Assembly: GCA_965153355.1 (NCBI GenBank)
Contig: OZ231128.1
Location: 3,410,001 to 3,474,000, forward strand
Source: Flaccisagitta enflata
Taxonomy: Eukaryota > Chaetognatha > Sagittoidea > Aphragmophora
DNA: 64,000 bases
Direction: 5' to 3'
Shown here: piece by piece, positions 1-64,000 of the stretch
How the letters are laid out: the number at the start of each line of letters is the position of its first letter
How positions within the stretch are numbered: the first letter of the stretch is position 1
Translations under genes and position numbers: made by a program
Notes under the pieces: generated by a model
Seen by the model: only the letters and a program-made list of their open reading frames with translations
What the model was told of the DNA's origin: nothing
Database searches by the model: none

Positions 1-1435
1 ATCCTAGACAAGATGAAAGGTATTTGTTAGTCGCGACTCTACACCCCGTCTGTCGGTCCGTCCGTCGGTCCGTCGGTCTGTTGATCCGTCCGTCCATTGG
101 TCTTTCGGTCCGTCTGTCTGTCTGTCACACCTTACTTTTTTCGGGTTTATTTGGTTTTTGGCCTCCCTGCTCCTGCCCAAATGATCTGGTGACCTCAATT
201 ACAGCCCCTGCCCACCCGCACGTGACTGGGGTTGCCGTCCATCAGGCCTTGTTAATATTTACGATAGTCACTTTTCAATTTTTCCATTTTTTTCTTTTTT
301 TTTCATTTTTCAAATCTTTTCCGTTTTTTCTCATTTTTAGTCGCGGACTAGCGACTCTATAAGAGGCTTTGTCCGTCCGTCCGTCCGTTGGTCGGTCGGT
401 CGGTCGGTCGGTCCGTGGTGATCGAGTTGGAAAGTGTGAAAACACGCATTTCCACCCCTGCCCACCCGTCCGCGACTGGTATTGGCCGTGTATCCGGCCT
501 TGTTCCATTTTTTCCCCATTTCTTCCATTTTCCCGTTTTAGCCCCATTTTTCCAATTTTTTTTCCATTTCCCCGATACAAACAATTACACCTTCAACGAC
601 GCCTTAAACATTTTACATTGTAAGTGTAATTGTGCGTCATGGTCCATCGGGCATCGTCGTGGTGACAAATTATGTTACACCGTTGTAAGTTTATGGACAG
701 GACATAATCTGTCACCACAAATTGAAAACCGTCAACGAGGATTTTCGATCTTAGAATTGAGTGTCACGTGGTGGTGGTGGTGGTGGTGGTGGTGGTGGTG
801 GTGGTGGTGGTGGTGGTGGTGGTGGTGGTGGTGGTGGTGGTGGTGGTGGTGGTGGTGGTGGTAAACCATTTGGAATTGGAAACCGGGAAATTGGTGCTTC
901 TCATTGCAAAAGCGAGGAATTTCTTCTTTTTTTTTTTACTGTGCTTTTTCTCAAGAACTTTCTCTCCTGAAAAAATCATCAATATTGTTTTTTTTTCCCT
1001 CACGTGAGAAAAGATTGGGAAACCAGGAATTTGGTGCTTCAGATGGAAAAAGTGTGGGATTTCTTTTTATGATAATATCTACGGGGCTTTTCCCAGAAAG
1101 TAATCGAAAATTTTTTTCGACTTTTTTTAACAGCATCCATGCTGATGTTTTCTGAAATCTGAAGAAAGCCTTTTCCGTCACACTTTTAAAATGATCTTTT
1201 CTTACCAAAGAGAGAGATTTTCAAGACAAATGACCATTGACCATCCTGTTTGCGTAAAAAAAATCCATTCTTTGTATATTTCATTTCTTATGGGAACTTC
1301 AATGTTCTAATTTGTTTTTGTTTCCCTCTGTTGGCCAGATAGCATTTAACTATCAAACTATCAAAATTTTTTTATGATAAACAGCCTATTGGGTCACCAT
1401 GACCTAATCTTCCGCCAGGGGAAAGACTGACTGAC
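1..1435. other. Intron stretch with dispersed GTCCGTCC repeats and (GTG)n
   Basis: I see no exon. Positions ~24-250 and ~340-510 are two copies of a dispersed family with GTCCGTCC runs, a CTGCCCACCC...GCGACTGG block and a GGCCTTGTT end. A pure (GTG)n tract occupies about 768-862. The rest is AT-rich, with two loosely related segments (880-1010 and 1010-1090) each starting GGAAACC.GGAA. Confidence 0.7.
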
Positions 1436-62549
<61,114 letters not shown>

Positions 62550-62769
62550 CTGTTGAAATAAAAGAAAAAAATTGACAACCATTTCGATTAAAAGACCTGA
62601 TTCCTGGGATGATTACTATGTATTAAATGCTTTGATTTTTTTTAGGGGAACAAAAATTTAAATGAGAATTATTTTTTTTAAATCATTCAACACAAGTAAA
62701 AAGTGCAACAGGATCAGTGGACATGATAAGTGTTATTGAGATCAAGTTGGAAAATCATGGTAAGGACAA
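62550..62769. other. Upstream intron stretch, nothing recognised
   Basis: Sequence between the first exon and the terminal dispersed repeat is AT-rich with no exon. The remaining upstream part of the gene must lie beyond position 64000. Confidence 0.5.
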
Positions 62770-63925
62770 TTTTTAGTCGCGTGCACGCGACTCTATAACC
62801 AGCTCTGTCGGTCGGTCCGTCGGTCGGTCCGTCTGTCCGTCCGTCCGTAACACTTAGCTTTTTTTCGTCGTATTACGTCATTTTAGGGTATTTTACGTCA
62901 TTTTAAGTCATTTTAAGTTATTTTAAGTCATTTCCAGTCATTTTCAGTTAATTTTAGTCACTTAAATCATTTCGTCATTTTTTGTCATTTTTGTCATTTT
63001 TGTCATTTTATGTTATTATAAGTCATTTTAAGTCATTCTTAGTTATTCTAAGTTATTTTAAGTCATTCTAAGTCATTCTAAGTCACTAAGTTATTTTTTG
63101 GGTTTTGTAGTTTTTAGTAACACTTTGCTTTTTTGCGTCGTTTTTGGTCAATTTGGGTTGTCCGGAGTTATTCTGAGTCATTTTTTTGTTGTTTTTGGTC
63201 ATTTTTGGTTGCTTTTGGTCATTTTTGGTTGCTTTTAATCATTTTTGGTTTAGGTCCGCTGGTTTAAGTCTGCTGGTTAAAGTCTGCTGGTTTAAGTCTG
63301 CTGATTTAAGTCTGCTGGTTGAGGTTTGCTGATTATGTCTGCTGGTTTAAGTCTGCTGGTTTAAGTCTGCTGGTTAAAGTCTGCTGGTTTAAGTCTGCTG
63401 GTTTAAGTCTGCTGGTCTAAGTCTGCTGGTTTAAGTCTGCTGGTTTGGGTCTACTGGTTTGGGTCTGGTTTAAGTCTGGTTTAAGTCTGGTTTAACTCTG
63501 TTTTTAGTCTGGTTTAAGTCTGGTTGAAGTCTAGTTTGAGTCTGGTTTGAGTCTGGTTTGAGTCTGGTTTGAGTCTGGTTTAGGTCTGGTTTGAGTCTGG
63601 CCTGAGTCTGGTTCATGTCTGATTTATGTGTGGTTTAGGTCTGGTTAAGGTCTGGTTTATGTCTGTTTTATGTCTGTTTTATGTCTGGTTTATGTCTGGT
63701 TCAAGTATGGTTTAGGTCTGGTTTTGATCTGGTTTAGGTCTGGTGTAATTCTGGTTTGAGTCTGGTTTGAGTCTGGTTTGAGTCTGGTTTGAGTCTGGTT
63801 TGAGTCTGGTTTTGGTCTGGTTTGGGTCTGGTTTAAGTCTGATTTTCGATAAAAAGATTCAATAAGTAGTCAGGTCAGTTCAGTTATTTTTGTCTCGCAC
63901 GCGACTTATAGGTGTTGGCCTTGTT
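62770..63925. repeat. GTCCGTCC-family element whose interior is a ~1-kb degenerate minisatellite
   Basis: Left boundary AGTCGCGTGCACGCGACTCTATAACC...GTCCGTCGGTCGGTCC and right boundary GTCTCGCACGCGACTTATAGG...GGCCTTGTTG match the family ends. Between them lie ATTTTAAGTC-type 10-bp units (62880-63110), TTTAAGTCTGCTGG 14-bp units (63250-63450) and GAGTCTGGTTT 11-12-bp units (63450-63840). Confidence 0.8.
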
Positions 63926-64000
63926 GTTAAACTAATCTCTTTCGATTTCGTAGTTATCAAATTTTTCTTTTGTTATATTGTAACTAAATCAACAGCATCT

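Noticed and set aside
764-1007. Poly-Gly, poly-Val, poly-Thr, poly-Leu and poly-Cys ORFs over trinucleotide repeats here and at 12774-13242, 42318-42846, 50118-50809, 53587-53904 and 58392-58744
   Set aside because: All arise from (GTG)n, (AAC)n or (GTT)n in introns and have no domain content beyond adjoining true exons.
951-1208. 85-residue minus-strand ORF just past the last exon
   Set aside because: I looked for the missing end of FN3-5 here and found no R-V-x-A-x-N motif or matching acceptor phase; that exon must lie outside the window.

Overview
The window is a stretch of animal (invertebrate) nuclear genome almost entirely occupied by one very large, intron-rich gene on the minus strand: a giant muscle protein of the titin family, best called a twitchin/projectin orthologue (unc-22 in C. 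elegans, bent in Drosophila). Thirty-one successive exon positions, one of them occupied by two alternative exons, run from 62549 down to 1436. Every intron boundary I placed is GT...AG and every junction phase agrees with the next. Together they give about 4,040 coding bases (about 1,346 residues) with no stop codon, only about 7% of the span. Both ends of the gene lie outside the window: no start codon, stop codon or kinase domain is present.

The assembled protein reads: four Ig domains (exons between 60495 and 42663), a Pro/Ala/Glu linker (38334-38275), an Ig, two FN3, an Ig whose two halves are separated by a Gly/Asp/Lys-rich segment encoded by three small exons, two FN3, an Ig, and the start of another FN3. 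The Ig-FN3-FN3 period is the signature of twitchin/projectin, which sits on the thick filament of invertebrate muscle. Two details suggest isoform control. A pair of frame-incompatible 43-bp exons (59021-59063 and 58844-58886) must be used one or the other. The three linker exons are all phase 1-1 and could be skipped without loss of frame.

The rest is intron. It holds very dense simple repeats: (CT)n, (GT)n, (AAC)n, (GAAA)n, (GAAT)n and (CTGT)n. It also holds minisatellites with 10-, 18-, 19-, 25- and 97-bp units. There are many short inverted-repeat elements, most flanked by TA as in Tc1/mariner-type MITEs, and one decayed Tc1-like transposase fragment. Several dispersed families recur: the GTTTCTAGTCA family, the GTCCGTCC family, the GCAGCGGCC family and a family with degenerate telomere-like CCCTAA runs. 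Repeats often touch splice sites, and at six exon positions an exon edge or whole exon has been tandemly duplicated.

The organism cannot be named from the sequence. Twitchin architecture argues for an invertebrate. The TTAGGG-type (rather than TTAGG) interstitial motif is weakly against an insect, so a spiralian (mollusc, annelid, brachiopod or similar) is a reasonable guess only.
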